Shown here: piece after piece, positions 1-8,200 of the stretch | How positions within the stretch are numbered: the first letter of the stretch is position 1 | How the letters are laid out: the number at the start of each line of letters is the position of its first letter | DNA from: an uncultured Eubacteriales bacterium | Lineage (GTDB): Bacteria > Bacillota > Clostridia > Christensenellales > Aristaeellaceae | NCBI GenBank assembly: GCA_902801165.1 | Contig: CADCHI010000018.1 | Location: 1 to 63,767, forward strand | DNA: 63,767 bases | Reading direction: 5' to 3' | Notes under the pieces: generated by a model | Seen by the model: only the letters and a program-made list of their open reading frames with translations | Database searches by the model: none | What the model was told of the DNA's origin: nothing | Made by a program: the position numbers and the translations under genes

Positions 1-115
1 ACGGCTATAGAGACGATGAGTATTTCTTTACCCTCGTTCGCTATCTTGCTCTGCCTCTTGCTTGGCTTGAATCCCACAACTTTCCGTGAAGAGCCAAATA
101 ATAGAACAACATGAT

Positions 116-155
116 AATCCCCCTCCCGATGGATGAAATCGTCGGGAAGGGGATT
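116..155 (-). terminator. terminator-like hairpin after the formyl-THF cyclo-ligase gene
   Basis: Arms 116-129 and 142-155 pair with one mismatch around a 12-nt loop, about 25 bp past the stop of the minus-strand gene that ends at 180. The T-run after the stem is weak, so termination is inferred. Bases 1-115 hold nothing I can call. Confidence 0.6.
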
Positions 156-179
156 CTTCAAATGGGTATGTTTCGTACG

Positions 180-716
180 TCAATCGGTAATGACAAGATC
201 CACCGGCACATCGTAGTCCTCGACCTCCAGGTGATCGTATAACTGGAAGTCGTAGCACAGCGCCACCAGCGGATGATTGGGCTGCATTGCGAGATAGCGG
301 TCGTAGAAGCCGCCGCCATAGCCCACGCGATGCCCCTCGGGATCGAAGGCCAGCCCGGGCATCAGCACCAGCGCGGTCGCGTCGTCGGCAACGGGGCCGT
401 CTTCGATGGGCTCGGTGATGTTGAACGCCCCCTGGGGTGCCAGGTTGTCGAAGTTGTCGATCCAGATGAACACCATCTCGTTCCCGATGACCTTCGGCAC
501 CGCCACGCGCTTGCCGTCCGCCCAGGCACGCTCGATGATGGGGTTGGTGCGCACCTCCTGGTTGAAGGAAAGGTAGGCGTACAATGATTTTGCGTTTCTA
601 TATTGCTCCGTCGCAAACAGCTTTTCCGCCAGCACGGCGCTGTGCGCTTCGATCTCCTCTGGCGTCAGAGCGCGCTTTTTTGCGCCGATCTCCCGGCGCA
701 GGGCCTTTTTGTCCAT
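180..716 (-). CDS. fthC: 5-formyltetrahydrofolate cyclo-ligase (MTHFS)
   Basis: The 178-aa product should catalyse the ATP-dependent conversion of 5-formyl-THF to 5,10-methenyl-THF in the cytoplasm, returning a stalled folate to one-carbon metabolism. The family signature is clear: a basic N-terminal helix (residues 3-17) and the C-terminal block at 121-142 with YGGGFYDRYL at 133-142. Length is normal for the family. The ATG at 716 follows AGGGAGGGG. It lies on the same strand as the CODH/ACS genes, but a regulator, an orphan gene and a terminator intervene, so co-transcription with them is unlikely. A folate role nonetheless fits a Wood-Ljungdahl organism. Confidence 0.93.
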   Translation of the reverse strand: MDKKALRREIGAKKRALTPEEIEAHSAVLAEKLFATEQYRNAKSLYAYLSFNQEVRTNPIIERAWADGKRVAVPKVIGNEMVFIWIDNFDNLAPQGAFNITEPIEDGPVADDATALVLMPGLAFDPEGHRVGYGGGFYDRYLAMQPNHPLVALCYDFQLYDHLEVEDYDVPVDLVITD

Positions 717-771
717 TGGTATACCCCTCCCTAGAAATGAGAATGCGGCGAAAATGCCGCTGTGGAAAGGA

Positions 772-1536
772 TTATCTCTTCTTGTACAGAACGAGCTCCG
801 GGTTGAGGCCGTCCTTCTCGTAGGTGCAGATCAGTATGAAATCCATGCAGGCGAGAACGCCGAAGCATCGATCTCCGCCGAATTCCGATTCCAGCTGGTT
901 GCCCAGATAGGTGGTCTGGTCGTTGAGGAATTTCGCCTTCATGCCGCTGGGAAGGGGATATTCCAGGTTGACAAAGCTGCCGACCAGGGCGTTCAGCTTT
1001 TCAAGCCGGGGCATTCCCTCGATGTGCAGCGCGTTGATCTCGTCGATCAGCTGCTTTTTGAAGGCTTCAAACTGACCATCGTCGCTCAGTTCCTCGTAGC
1101 GCTTCCAGTAATCCAGCTGGGGCAGCGCCTGTTTCAGATAGGCGCGAGCCTGGTCCTCGGTGAAGCCCTGGCTGACCATGTTGGGTATGCAGACGTCGAT
1201 CAGGTCGTCCATGTCGCTGTAGGTATAGGTCCCGTCCGCGTAGCACCACTGGCAATAGTGGTCGTTGGGCGTTCCGTCCTTGTCCCGACCGAGGACCGCG
1301 TCCTCCAATGGCATGCCGCAGCACTGGCAGATCAGCTTTTGGGGCGAGCCCAGCAGCGTGTTGATGGAGACGCCGAAGAGCCTGGAGAGCAGCTTCAGGG
1401 TCTCCGTGTTCGGCACGGTGTCGCCATTCTCCCAGCGGGATACCGCCTGCCGGGTGACGAAGACCTTCTCGGCCAGCTCGTCCTGGGAAAGCCCCATGTT
1501 CGTCCTGAGTTGATGGATGACTTCCTGCGTATTCAT
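772..1536 (-). CDS. XRE-family regulator with zinc-ribbon domain
   Basis: A 254-aa protein. Residues 6-62 are a Cro/C1-type helix-turn-helix (LSQDELAEKVFVTRQAVSRW, then an N-G-D-T-V-P turn). A putative zinc ribbon follows, with Cys70, Cys72, Cys73, Cys95 and Cys98. The remaining ~150 residues are an unassigned alpha/beta region. I moved the start to the ATG at 1536, preceded by GGGAGG, because an upstream in-frame extension has no ribosome site. The protein probably binds DNA and may sense metal or redox state through the ribbon; the ligand and targets are unknown. A weak promoter (TTGCTT, 16 bp, TATAGT near 1579-1584) lies upstream on the same strand. Confidence 0.85.
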   Translation of the reverse strand: MNTQEVIHQLRTNMGLSQDELAEKVFVTRQAVSRWENGDTVPNTETLKLLSRLFGVSINTLLGSPQKLICQCCGMPLEDAVLGRDKDGTPNDHYCQWCYADGTYTYSDMDDLIDVCIPNMVSQGFTEDQARAYLKQALPQLDYWKRYEELSDDGQFEAFKKQLIDEINALHIEGMPRLEKLNALVGSFVNLEYPLPSGMKAKFLNDQTTYLGNQLESEFGGDRCFGVLACMDFILICTYEKDGLNPELVLYKKR

Positions 1537-1739
1537 GACAGGTACCTCCCGCGCAGATTTGTGGTCTGCGTTTATTCTACTATAGAGATACCCGGAACAC
1601 AAGCAACCCGCTGTTGCGGTCAGCCGGTTTCATACCGCTATTATTGAAGCACAGGCATTTTGCGCTTGGATCAATGGCGCAAAATTCAGTTGCTTCATGC
1701 GTCAAAACAACACATATAGAAATCCCTCTTATCGTTGGG

Positions 1740-2309
1740 TCAGTCTTTGGTTAAAAACAAAAAGTTCCCTTTCAGAAAGTGTTGGTAATCCAAGTGATCC
1801 TTGGCATTTCTGTATTCATCCATGATCATTTGCACGTTCCATTGCTTCATCGAGTCAGACATATCTTCATATCTGATGATCGAAATAAGTCCATCCCTTT
1901 CTGCCTGCAGAATGGCCTCATAGGCATCTGGAATGAATTCAACACCAGAGACCATAACGGGTTCACTGCTGGTAAAGGCATTTGGTATCTGAGTATCGAA
2001 ACCAGAGTCAACGATGGTTTCGGCTTGATAGATATAGCCAGACACGCCTTTGTAAGTAGTTTCGAGCGCATTTGGATAGTATTCTTCCAACTGCTGACGA
2101 CCCGCTTGATCGAAACCGTAAGGTCCCCACTTCTGCCATGCGCCTTCATATACAAATCCTGTCTCTTTGCAATACTTTTCAATGGCATTGCTCAGGTAGA
2201 CGAGCACGTTCTCTCTCTTGTCCGAAAAATAGATCAACGGGATTTTGTGGTTTGAAATCCGTGGCTCCAGGCAAGTGATGCCGCCGACCTGAGAAGCATG
2301 ATAGAACAT
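1740..2309 (-). CDS. conserved hypothetical protein, AT-richer than neighbours
   Basis: A 189-aa cytoplasmic protein with no signal peptide or membrane segment. It opens with YHAS and a PLIYFSDKRENVLVYLS block, is rich in Tyr, Glu and Asp, and resembles a family of uncharacterised Firmicutes proteins I cannot name. The N-terminal YHAS...YFSD layout loosely recalls ADP-ribosyltransferase-fold proteins, but I see no firm catalytic triad. The ATG at 2309 is preceded by TTGGAGGTAGAG, a strong ribosome site; an upstream TTG at 2321 overlaps that site and is unlikely. Base composition and codon use are visibly more AT-rich than in the flanking genes, which suggests recent acquisition. Confidence 0.75.
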   Translation of the reverse strand: MFYHASQVGGITCLEPRISNHKIPLIYFSDKRENVLVYLSNAIEKYCKETGFVYEGAWQKWGPYGFDQAGRQQLEEYYPNALETTYKGVSGYIYQAETIVDSGFDTQIPNAFTSSEPVMVSGVEFIPDAYEAILQAERDGLISIIRYEDMSDSMKQWNVQMIMDEYRNAKDHLDYQHFLKGNFLFLTKD

Positions 2310-2349
2310 CTCTACCTCCAAACGATTATCTTGCGTTTATAACGAAACA

Positions 2350-2382
2350 CCCACCCGTCCCAAATTCGTCGGGACGGGTGGG
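2350..2382 (-). terminator. intrinsic terminator of the acsA-cooC-acsB operon
   Basis: A 12-bp perfect GC-rich stem (2350-2361 with 2371-2382) and 9-nt loop lies 40 bp past the acsB stop. On the minus strand a short T-containing tail follows. It separates acsB from the orphan gene at 1740-2309. Confidence 0.8.
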
Positions 2383-2422
2383 GTAATTATGCGCGGCAGC
2401 AGATAGCTGTCGGCATTGCCGA

Positions 2423-4558
2423 CTACATCAGGGGCTCCATGCCCAGCACGGGATGGCCAACCTCGGTCAGGTAGTTCAGCAGCTCCTCGGGATCCTCGGT
2501 GCAGATGGTCTCGTCAGCGATCATGCTGGTGAAGTTCTCGATGCCGTAGAGCTCCTTGGCGGACTCGTTCAGGCGATCGGCGATCTGCTCCTTCAGGGCC
2601 TTCGGCAGCCAGACGATGCGGGCCAGGCCGCCCTCAGCCTTCAGGAACTTCTTGGAGGAGATGAAGTGCTTGCCGTGGCCCATGAAGCCCGGGGTCTGCA
2701 CACCGCCGCCGGTCATGGAGGCCAGCTCGGAGAAGCTCATGCCCATGGGGGTCATGCCCACGTGCTCGCGGTTGACGATGACCACGCCGTTGGACAGGGG
2801 CTCGATGCCACAGATGCACTCGAAGCAGCCGCAGGAGGTCATCGGGTCTTCCATGATGGAGTACAGGGTGACCTGCTCCAAGGCGCCGTGGGAGTACTTG
2901 TTGACGGCCTCGTTGACGTCCTCATAGCGGCCGACGCGCTCGTCGATCAGGCGGGTCTTGGGCACGATCTGGCAAGGACCGTTGGGGTCCAGCTCATTGG
3001 TGGCCTTGGCATCCAGCCAGGACACGGCGCCGCACAGGCCCAGACGCTCGGGGGTGACGATGCAGACGTGGGACGGGGAGAACGCCTGGCACAGGATGCA
3101 GGTGTAGAACACGTCCACGGACTCGTCGGTCATAGTCTTCAGGCGCTCGTCGCGCACGTCGAAGGTGTGGTTCGCCTCGGCGCGCAGCTCCTTGACCTTC
3201 TCGGGATCGGTGTAGATGCGGACCTGGCACTTGTCGACGACGGTGTCGTACTCGCTCTTGATCTTGGCATACAGCACCTCGCCGATGTGCTTGGCGCGGA
3301 AGCCGGCGTCGAAGGCGGCATCGCTCACGCGGATGCGGATCATGTCGCGCTGGCCGGTGTGCATCACGCCCTCGATGCAGTTCAGGAAGGAGTGGAACTT
3401 GCGCTCAAACACGCCCTCGAAGTCGGTCTGCATGGTCTTGCCGCAGACATCCACGATGTAGGCGATCGGGATCTTCGCGCCGTGCTCGAACTCGTCGAAG
3501 TCGGGGCCTTCCAGGGTGATCTTGTGGTCCTCGATCTCGTGGGGCTCCTTGGTCTGCACCAGCTCGACGCAGTCCACGCGGGAGCCGTCCATCTCGATGC
3601 GCATGTCCTTCTTGCGGATGATCTCGCCCTCGTAAGCGGAGGAGAAGGCCACGGGGATGTCGATGTTGGTGATCTTGATCTTGATGTCACGGGCCTCCAG
3701 GGAGGTCTCGATCCAATCCTGGGTGTTCTTGTACACGATCAGGGACTTCGGCACGGGCCAGGTGGGATCGTGGTCGTCATTGGTGATGACCGGGAAGCCC
3801 ATCTTGATGGCGCCGGCGCCGCAGGCCACGACGATGTCTGCCACAGGCGCATAGGCGTTGACGAACGCGAAGATGCGCTTGAAGGTGTAGTCGTGGAACG
3901 CCTGGGCGTCGCCGGGCTGGGTCGCGCCGAAGATGAAGGTCGCGCGGCACACCAGGGAGATGACGTGGCCAACGGACCAGATGTCGGGGCCGACGGCCAC
4001 GGCGCGAACGTTGAAGCCGGTGGTCATGCCCAGGGAGTGGACCTGGTCGATGATGCCGCCGATCATGAATACGAAGATACCGCGGGACTGGTAGCCCTTG
4101 ACGGTCTCCAGAGCTTCCTCAGCGGTGGGGGCGGGGCCGATCATGACCACGAAGCCGGGGATGTCGCGGGTGACCAGCGGAACGCCCAGCTCGCGCACCT
4201 CGGCGTCGGAGAAGTGGCCGTGGTATTGGGTGCCCTCATAGGGGGTGGGGGTGCGGGCATACTTGCAGGCCTCGATGACCTCGGCCGCCATGGCGGTGGC
4301 CACGCCGGAATCGAAGATGGACTTGGTGCGGTTCTCGCGGGTCATCATCTTGCGGATCTCGGCCAGAGCCGCCTTCAGCTCGCCCAGGGTGGTGACCTTG
4401 ATGCCCAGGTAGGCATAGATGCAGGCCAGGAAGTAAGCCGTGTCGGGCATCGTCATAGGCGCGTCTTCGCCCAGCTCGGCGATGACAGCGTTCAGCTCCT
4501 CTTCGGCCTTGAAGTACATTTCATCGGAACCACGGAATACAGTCTGAAACAGTCCCAT
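2423..4558 (-). CDS. acsB: acetyl-CoA synthase, CODH/ACS alpha subunit
   Basis: The 711-aa enzyme condenses a methyl group from the corrinoid protein, CO from CO dehydrogenase and CoA into acetyl-CoA, the last step of the Wood-Ljungdahl pathway. The A-cluster ligands are all visible: Cys487, Cys490, Cys499 and Cys509 (CILC...C...C) for the 4Fe-4S cubane, and the Cys576-Gly577-Cys578 motif for the distal nickel. Their spacing matches Moorella AcsB (506/509/518/528 and 595-597). Length is full. The ATG at 4558 has GAAAGGAAT upstream. It is the last gene of an acsA-cooC-acsB operon and is followed by a strong terminator. The corrinoid subunits acsC/acsD and the methyltransferase acsE are not in this window. 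Confidence 0.97.
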   Translation of the reverse strand: MGLFQTVFRGSDEMYFKAEEELNAVIAELGEDAPMTMPDTAYFLACIYAYLGIKVTTLGELKAALAEIRKMMTRENRTKSIFDSGVATAMAAEVIEACKYARTPTPYEGTQYHGHFSDAEVRELGVPLVTRDIPGFVVMIGPAPTAEEALETVKGYQSRGIFVFMIGGIIDQVHSLGMTTGFNVRAVAVGPDIWSVGHVISLVCRATFIFGATQPGDAQAFHDYTFKRIFAFVNAYAPVADIVVACGAGAIKMGFPVITNDDHDPTWPVPKSLIVYKNTQDWIETSLEARDIKIKITNIDIPVAFSSAYEGEIIRKKDMRIEMDGSRVDCVELVQTKEPHEIEDHKITLEGPDFDEFEHGAKIPIAYIVDVCGKTMQTDFEGVFERKFHSFLNCIEGVMHTGQRDMIRIRVSDAAFDAGFRAKHIGEVLYAKIKSEYDTVVDKCQVRIYTDPEKVKELRAEANHTFDVRDERLKTMTDESVDVFYTCILCQAFSPSHVCIVTPERLGLCGAVSWLDAKATNELDPNGPCQIVPKTRLIDERVGRYEDVNEAVNKYSHGALEQVTLYSIMEDPMTSCGCFECICGIEPLSNGVVIVNREHVGMTPMGMSFSELASMTGGGVQTPGFMGHGKHFISSKKFLKAEGGLARIVWLPKALKEQIADRLNESAKELYGIENFTSMIADETICTEDPEELLNYLTEVGHPVLGMEPLM

Positions 4559-4635
4559 GTATGTTTACATTCCTTTCATGATTGATTCTCTCGTACCCCG
4601 CGCTGCGGGGAGGGGGAGTGCGGGCAGCCGCCCGG

Positions 4636-5409
4636 TCACTGTGCCTTCTCGCCGTCGATGCGCGCCTTGATGGCCCGGATTTCCTCGACGGTTCGGGGGC
4701 TGGTGTCGTAGGGGGAGGTGCCGCGCCGGTCGGCGTCGATCACGTCCGCGTCATAGTGGATAAAGCCCAGCAGGTCTTCCGCCGGGATGCGGCTGCGCAG
4801 GAACTCCTCGTCCTGCTCGTCGCGCACCTTGTTGGCGACGACGCGCACCCGGGTGATGCCGATATCGGCAGCGAGCTGCTTGACCTTGGTGTAGGTCTGG
4901 ATGCTGCGGGCGCCGGGCTCGATGACCACGATAAACTGGTCCATCATGCTGGCAGTGCCGCGACCCAGGTGCTCAAGTCCCGCCTCCATGTCCATGACGA
5001 CCACATCGTCCTTGCGGAAGATGAGGCTGGAGAGCACGGCCTTGAGCATGACGTGCTCGGGGCAGACGCAGCCGGAGCCGCCGGTCTCCACCGTGCCCAT
5101 GACCAACAGCTTGACGCCGTTGATCTCGCGGGCGTAGGTGTCGGGAATATCGCTGACCTGGGGATTCAGTTTGAAGAATTTGTTGACGTTGTTCGCGCCG
5201 GTGCGCTCCTCCACCAGCTTCCGCATCTTGGAGATGGGAGTGATGGCGTTGACCTCCTCCTCGGAGAAGCCCAAGGCCAGGCCCAGGTTCGCGTCCGGAT
5301 CGACGTCCGCTGCGAGGACCGTGCGGCCCTCATCGGCATAAAGCCGCGCCAGGACAGAGGAGAGGGTGGTCTTGCCGACGCCGCCCTTGCCGGTAATTGC
5401 TACCTTCAT
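4636..5409 (-). CDS. cooC: CODH/ACS nickel-insertion ATPase (CooC/AcsF family)
   Basis: A 257-aa MinD/SIMIBI-class P-loop ATPase. The Walker A/deviant P-loop is at residues 7-15 (GKGGVGKTT) with a DVDPDANLG block after it. The GSGCVCPEH motif puts Cys114 and Cys116 as the CXC pair that binds Ni at the CooC dimer interface. The protein is expected to load nickel into the CODH C-cluster or the ACS A-cluster using ATP. It sits between acsA and acsB on the same strand, about 80 bp from each, as expected for a dedicated maturation factor. I cannot separate CooC from AcsF by eye. The ATG start is at 5409. Confidence 0.94.
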   Translation of the reverse strand: MKVAITGKGGVGKTTLSSVLARLYADEGRTVLAADVDPDANLGLALGFSEEEVNAITPISKMRKLVEERTGANNVNKFFKLNPQVSDIPDTYAREINGVKLLVMGTVETGGSGCVCPEHVMLKAVLSSLIFRKDDVVVMDMEAGLEHLGRGTASMMDQFIVVIEPGARSIQTYTKVKQLAADIGITRVRVVANKVRDEQDEEFLRSRIPAEDLLGFIHYDADVIDADRRGTSPYDTSPRTVEEIRAIKARIDGEKAQ

Positions 5410-5450
5410 CAGTCACTAAATCCTTTCGGTTCATGCCGGGACCGGAGAAG

Positions 5451-5468
5451 CGGGGGATTTGTCCCCCG
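5451..5468 (-). other. intercistronic hairpin between acsA and cooC
   Basis: A 7-bp G/C stem with a TTTG (CAAA) loop lies 20 nt past the acsA stop. There is no T-run on the minus strand, so it is more likely a processing, stability or partial-attenuation element than a full terminator. Confidence 0.45.
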
Positions 5469-5489
5469 TTTTCCATCCCCGATGATTGC

Positions 5490-7388
5490 TTAGATGCCCA
5501 GCGCGACGCGCTTCTCTTCGATGCGCTCGATCATGTCGTCGCCCATCTTCTCGATGTCCAGCTCGACGGTGAAGTTCGCGCCGACCCAATCCTTGATGCT
5601 GCCCTGCAGCAGGCCTTCGATGGCGGGGCCGCCCTTGGTGTAGGGGTTGACGCCCAGGAAGGTGTCGATGCCGGTGGCGACGACGTAGTTGCCGATGGAC
5701 ACGGCCTTCTCGGACATGTACTCGGGCGCGCAGCCGACCACGGGCACGTCGCAGATGTCGATGCCCCAATCCTTGGCGATGTCGGCCGCCAGGATCATCA
5801 TGCGGGAGATATCGACGCAGGAGCCCATGTGCAGGATCGGAGGAATGTCAACCAGCTCGCAGACGCGCTTCAGGCCCTCGCCGCACAGGTTCTTGGCTTC
5901 CTTGCTCAGCAGGCCGGCCTTGGCGGCAGCCTGGGCGGAGCAGCCGGAGACGATGACGATGATGTCGTTGGCGATCATCTTCTTCATCAGCTCGATGTGG
6001 GCGTAGTCATGACGCACACGGGGGTTGTTGCAGCCGACCAGTGCGACCGCGCCGCGCAGGACGCCGGACTTGACGCACTCGATCAGGGGCTTCATGGTGT
6101 TGACCTCGTTCACGTGGCTGTTGGTGACGCCGTCCAGGCACTTCTTGATGGCCTCGACGGAGTAGCCGACGGTGGCGTTGGTCTTCAACTGGGGAATGTG
6201 GACCAGATCCTTGTTGCGGTTCTGGAAGTTCCGAACGGCCAGCTCCACGATCTTGCGGGCATTCTCGCCGGCGGTGGCTTCGTTGAACTCGATGTAGTCG
6301 GAATCAGGCATCTGGGCAATGGGGCTGGTGGTGATGAACTTGGTGTGGAAGCACTTGGAGAGCGGGCCCAGGGCCGGGAAGATGCACTGCACGTCCACGA
6401 CGATGGCTTCGCAGGCGCCGGTCAGCACCACGTTCTCCTGCTGGAGGAAGTTGCCGGCCATGGGGATGCCGTGGCGCATGGCGACTTCGTTGGCGGTGCA
6501 GCACACGCCGGCGACGTTGATGCCCTTGGCGCCCATTTCCTTGGCCAGGGCGATCATTTCGGGATCCTGCGCGTAGAACACGACCATCTCAGACAGCGAC
6601 GGATCGTGGCCGTGCACGATGATGTTGACCATGTCCTCTTCCATGACGCCCAGGTTGGCGTTGGTGTCCACGGGCTTCGGGGTGCCGAACAGCACGTCGG
6701 AGAACTCGGTGCCCATCATGGATCCGCCCCAGCCGTCGGACATGCCGGCGCGCAGGGACTGGCGAACCAGTGCCTCGGGCAGGGAGGAACAGCCCATATG
6801 GGTCATGTGCATGGACTGGGAGACCTCGCGGTCGATGGCGCGGGGCTCGATGCCGGCGTCATGCCACACCTTCTGGCGCACCTCGGGGGCGCGCTTCAGG
6901 AAGCGCTGCACGCCGAAGGGTTTGCCGTACTCCAGCAGGCCGGTCTCGGCGACCTCGTGGGCCAGATCATAGATGTCGCGGCCCTCGGTCTCGATGTCCC
7001 ATTCCTTGGCGATGCGGATCAGCTTTTCGGGGTCCTTGACCTGGTAATCGCCGCCCTCCTTGGAGAGGTACAGCACGTGGGCGATGTTGCGGCCGTGGTC
7101 AGAGTGGGTGGCGGCGCCGCCAGCGGTGAAGCGCAGGTAGTTGCGGCCGACGATGCCGTCGCGGTCGCAACCGCAGATGCCACGGGGAGCCTTCGGAGTG
7201 ATGCGGCAGGGGCCCATGGTGCAGATGCGGCAGCAGATGCCCTCTTCGCCGAACTTACAGTGCGGAGTCTGGTTTTTGACGCGCTGCTGCCAGGTGTCAG
7301 CGCCAACCTTCGCCGCCGTCTCCAGCAGCCGGTTGGTTGCGGCTTCCATCTCCTCGAGAGTGATGAAGGTGTTGGTGATCTCGCTCAA
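5490..7388 (-). CDS. acsA: nickel carbon monoxide dehydrogenase catalytic subunit
   Basis: The 632-aa enzyme interconverts CO2 and CO (Ni-Fe-S C-cluster) and feeds CO to acetyl-CoA synthase. Visible ligands: D-cluster Cys44 and Cys52; B-cluster Cys53, Cys56, Cys61 and Cys72/74; C-cluster His261 (VHGHDP), Cys296/297 (GVCCTANE), and the cysteines in VVDVQC, LVGCNN, VSGCSAQ and MGSCVD. The start is a TTG at 7388, set by GGGAGG eight bases upstream. Longer in-frame extensions have no ribosome site and add a non-conserved, Cys-containing tail, and 632 aa is the normal CooS length. It is the first gene of the operon, transcribed from 7575-7603 through a long leader. It could also be named cooS. Confidence 0.97.
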   Translation of the reverse strand: MSEITNTFITLEEMEAATNRLLETAAKVGADTWQQRVKNQTPHCKFGEEGICCRICTMGPCRITPKAPRGICGCDRDGIVGRNYLRFTAGGAATHSDHGRNIAHVLYLSKEGGDYQVKDPEKLIRIAKEWDIETEGRDIYDLAHEVAETGLLEYGKPFGVQRFLKRAPEVRQKVWHDAGIEPRAIDREVSQSMHMTHMGCSSLPEALVRQSLRAGMSDGWGGSMMGTEFSDVLFGTPKPVDTNANLGVMEEDMVNIIVHGHDPSLSEMVVFYAQDPEMIALAKEMGAKGINVAGVCCTANEVAMRHGIPMAGNFLQQENVVLTGACEAIVVDVQCIFPALGPLSKCFHTKFITTSPIAQMPDSDYIEFNEATAGENARKIVELAVRNFQNRNKDLVHIPQLKTNATVGYSVEAIKKCLDGVTNSHVNEVNTMKPLIECVKSGVLRGAVALVGCNNPRVRHDYAHIELMKKMIANDIIVIVSGCSAQAAAKAGLLSKEAKNLCGEGLKRVCELVDIPPILHMGSCVDISRMMILAADIAKDWGIDICDVPVVGCAPEYMSEKAVSIGNYVVATGIDTFLGVNPYTKGGPAIEGLLQGSIKDWVGANFTVELDIEKMGDDMIERIEEKRVALGI

Positions 7389-7568
7389 TGTCAGTTCCTC
7401 CCAAGTAATCGATATTTGTTGCGAAAAACAGGGCTGGTGAACCGCCGCGCCGCTGTCGCCCGGGGGCGAAACGGCGGCTCTCAGGACGTACTGCACACCC
7501 ATGATTATGGGCGTGCAAACCCATCGAAGCCGGCATGAATCCACGGTGGCACAGACCAAGCCATGGTT
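7389..7568 (-). promoter_or_regulatory. ~180-nt hairpin-rich 5' leader of the CODH/ACS operon
   Basis: Between the predicted start site (~7568) and the TTG of acsA lie two strong inverted repeats. One is an 11-bp stem at 7492-7517 with a GATT loop; the other is a GC-rich stem-loop around 7442-7478. No known riboswitch consensus is recognisable to me. A regulatory leader is inferred from its length and structure. Confidence 0.5.
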
Positions 7569-7574
7569 GTTATT

Positions 7575-7603
7575 ATTTTATCAAATGTGGGTCACAAAGT
7601 CAA
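7575..7603 (-). promoter_or_regulatory. sigma-A type promoter for acsA-cooC-acsB
   Basis: On the minus strand the -35 is TTGACT (7598-7603), the spacer is 17 bp, and the -10 is TAAAAT (7575-7580). Confidence 0.8.
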
Positions 7604-7727
7604 TGGTCGTATCCCCCCGGGAGGCATTTTCAAAGGGAAGGTTTGATTAGATTATTATAAAGATGAAATTAATGCGCGGCGCAAAAAATGATCGGGTGAA
7701 AGTTAGTTTTTGCTATGAAAGGTTATA

Positions 7728-7757
7728 TTTACATAACTGGCTTTGCTCGGTTATAAT
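7728..7757 (+). promoter_or_regulatory. promoter for the ferredoxin gene
   Basis: The -35 is TTTACA (7728-7733), the spacer is 18 bp, and the -10 is TATAAT (7752-7757). It diverges from the CODH/ACS promoter, about 125 bp away. Confidence 0.75.
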
Positions 7758-7788
7758 GACACTATACAAATATTTGGAGGTTGCTGAA

Positions 7789-8169
7789 ATGAAGAAGCTG
7801 GTTGCGAAAAAAGATATCACCTGCATGGCGTGCCTGAGCTGTGTGCGCGCCTGCTCCGAGGCCTTCTACAAGGTGTTTGACCCGGCCAAGAGCTGCATTC
7901 AGATCGTGGACAACAAGGGCGACGCCAAGGTCAAGACCTGCATCCAGTGCGGCAAGTGCGCCCGCACCTGTCCCAACAACGCCATCACCCAGAACCCGAA
8001 GACCGGCGTGTACATGATCAACAAGAAGCTGTGCACTGCCTGCGGCGAGTGCGTGAAGGCCTGCCCCATGCAGGTCATGACCCTGGGCGACACCGCCACC
8101 AAGTGCATCGCCTGCGGCATCTGCGCCAAGGCCTGCCCGATGGAGTTGCTGGAGGTCGTCGAAAAGTAA
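7789..8169 (+). CDS. four-motif 4Fe-4S ferredoxin, probable CODH electron carrier
   Basis: A 126-aa soluble iron-sulfur protein with four CxxCxxCxxxC motifs: Cys12/15/18/22, Cys51/54/57/61, Cys82/85/88/92 and Cys106/109/112/116. Three of the four are followed by Pro, as in classical cluster-binding loops. The layout resembles CooF/HycB-type electron-transfer subunits but is shorter. The ATG at 7789 follows TTGGAGG; an upstream in-frame stretch has no ribosome site. It diverges from acsA, so a role passing electrons to or from CODH is a reasonable inference, though it could serve another oxidoreductase. A NADAR gene follows 31 bp downstream, probably on the same transcript. Confidence 0.85.
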   Translation: MKKLVAKKDITCMACLSCVRACSEAFYKVFDPAKSCIQIVDNKGDAKVKTCIQCGKCARTCPNNAITQNPKTGVYMINKKLCTACGECVKACPMQVMTLGDTATKCIACGICAKACPMELLEVVEK

Positions 8170-8200
8170 GGCCGCAAGGCGATCGCTGGGGGATATATCC

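Noticed and set aside
2453-4585. 710-aa plus-strand frame antisense to acsB
   Set aside because: It is the mirror of a conserved GC-rich gene. The product is a Val/His/Asp/Gly-rich string with no domain, and acsB has complete A-cluster motifs.
7389-7559. N-terminal extension of acsA to 7559
   Set aside because: No ribosome site at 7559, a non-conserved tail, and GGGAGG sits before the TTG at 7388, giving the normal family length.
7505-7564. Short frame MAWSVPPWIH... in the acsA leader
   Set aside because: No Shine-Dalgarno sequence and no codon bias pointing to attenuation; it may be chance. The structured leader is reported instead.
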